DNA from: Temnopleurus reevesii
Taxonomy: Eukaryota > Echinodermata > Echinoidea > Temnopleuroida > Temnopleuridae
DNA length: 26,546 nt
Reading direction: 5' to 3'
Assembly: GCA_036244855.1 (NCBI GenBank)
Contig: BQKZ01002170.1
Coordinates: forward strand, 1-26,546
In this document: piece after piece, positions 26,365 to 26,546 of the stretch
Position numbering within the stretch: the stretch's first letter is position 1
How the letters are laid out: every line of letters begins with the position of its first letter
Program-made: the position numbers and the translations under genes
The notes under the pieces: generated by a model
What the model was told of the DNA's origin: nothing
Databases searched by the model: none
Seen by the model: the letters and a program-made list of their open reading frames with translations, nothing else

Positions 26365-26445
26365 AACATTTATGGCCCTGAGTAGAATTGTATTGCCCGA
26401 GTCGAAGACGAGGGCAATACGACTCTACTCAGGGCCATAAATGTT
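26365..26445. repeat. Short foldback hairpin, 34-bp arms
   Basis: Arms 26365-26398 and 26412-26445 are complementary at 32 of 34 positions around a 13-base loop (gagtcgaagacga). The arm begins aacatttatggccctgag. One of the two mismatches becomes a G-U pair in RNA from either strand. It may be a MITE core or an isolated hairpin. Confidence 0.85.
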
Positions 26446-26498
26446 ATTATTAACCAAATCAGACATCTAGAGCGAACAAAAAATCCATGACATAAAAG

Positions 26499-26536
26499 CT
26501 GTCTCTTATACACATCTAGATGTGTATAAGAGACAG
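26499..26536. other. Nextera mate-pair junction adapter (artefact)
   Basis: CTGTCTCTTATACACATCT (26499-26517) is followed immediately by its exact reverse complement (26518-26536). This 38-base palindrome is the Tn5 mosaic-end circularisation junction of Nextera mate-pair libraries. It is not biological sequence, and the ten bases after it may come from a distant site. Confidence 0.97.
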
Positions 26537-26546
26537 CATAAAGACG

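Overview
The window is eukaryotic, AT-rich genomic DNA from an animal. It holds one complete multi-exon gene on the + strand, dispersed tRNA-derived SINEs, fragments that look like non-LTR retrotransposon tails, foldback elements and many microsatellites. The SINE style (Pol III A and B boxes, a conserved body, an ATT-repeat tail) together with a DUF4062-NACHT gene suggests a marine invertebrate deuterostome, with an echinoderm my best guess. That is inference from repeat style, not a database match.

The gene runs from an ATG at 3782 to a TGA at 23143. I assembled it by hand as 16 coding exons; all 15 junctions have GT..AG boundaries and every phase agrees, giving 3402 nt and a predicted 1133-residue protein. 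In order the protein has an acidic disordered N-terminus (about 1-300), a DUF4062 domain (about 312-535, with VRLFVSSTFQDF and DLRWGV), a linker and acidic insert (about 536-631), a NACHT/STAND NTPase (Walker A AQSGQGKS at 640-647, Walker B LLIAIDDL at 726-733), a winged-helix-like region (about 876-1010) and three CxxC..CxxC/H modules resembling zinc ribbons (1020-1126). The DUF4062-NACHT core matches the TEP1/NWD1/NPHP3/TTC41-like group of animal STAND proteins. The usual C-terminal WD40, TPR or ankyrin repeats are absent, and the triple zinc module stands in their place.

Layout: 1-3767 is upstream non-coding DNA with microsatellites, a purine tract of about 0.65 kb (1815-2490) and a tandem duplication (2566-3055). 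The gene occupies 3768-23143. The region 23144-26546 is downstream non-coding DNA with a foldback element, two full SINEs, a short perfect-looking hairpin and, at the very end, a Nextera mate-pair junction adapter, which is a sequencing or assembly artefact.

The most striking feature is that exons 3, 4 (twice), 7 and 12 each have partial duplicate copies in the flanking intron. One copy of exon 3 (9019-9155) differs from the exon by about 16 bases, of which 15 are synonymous. It is open, keeps the same entry and exit phases, and is a serious candidate for a mutually exclusive alternative exon. Exon 12 is followed by an array of about five copies of its 3' end, four of which keep the GTGAG splice donor.
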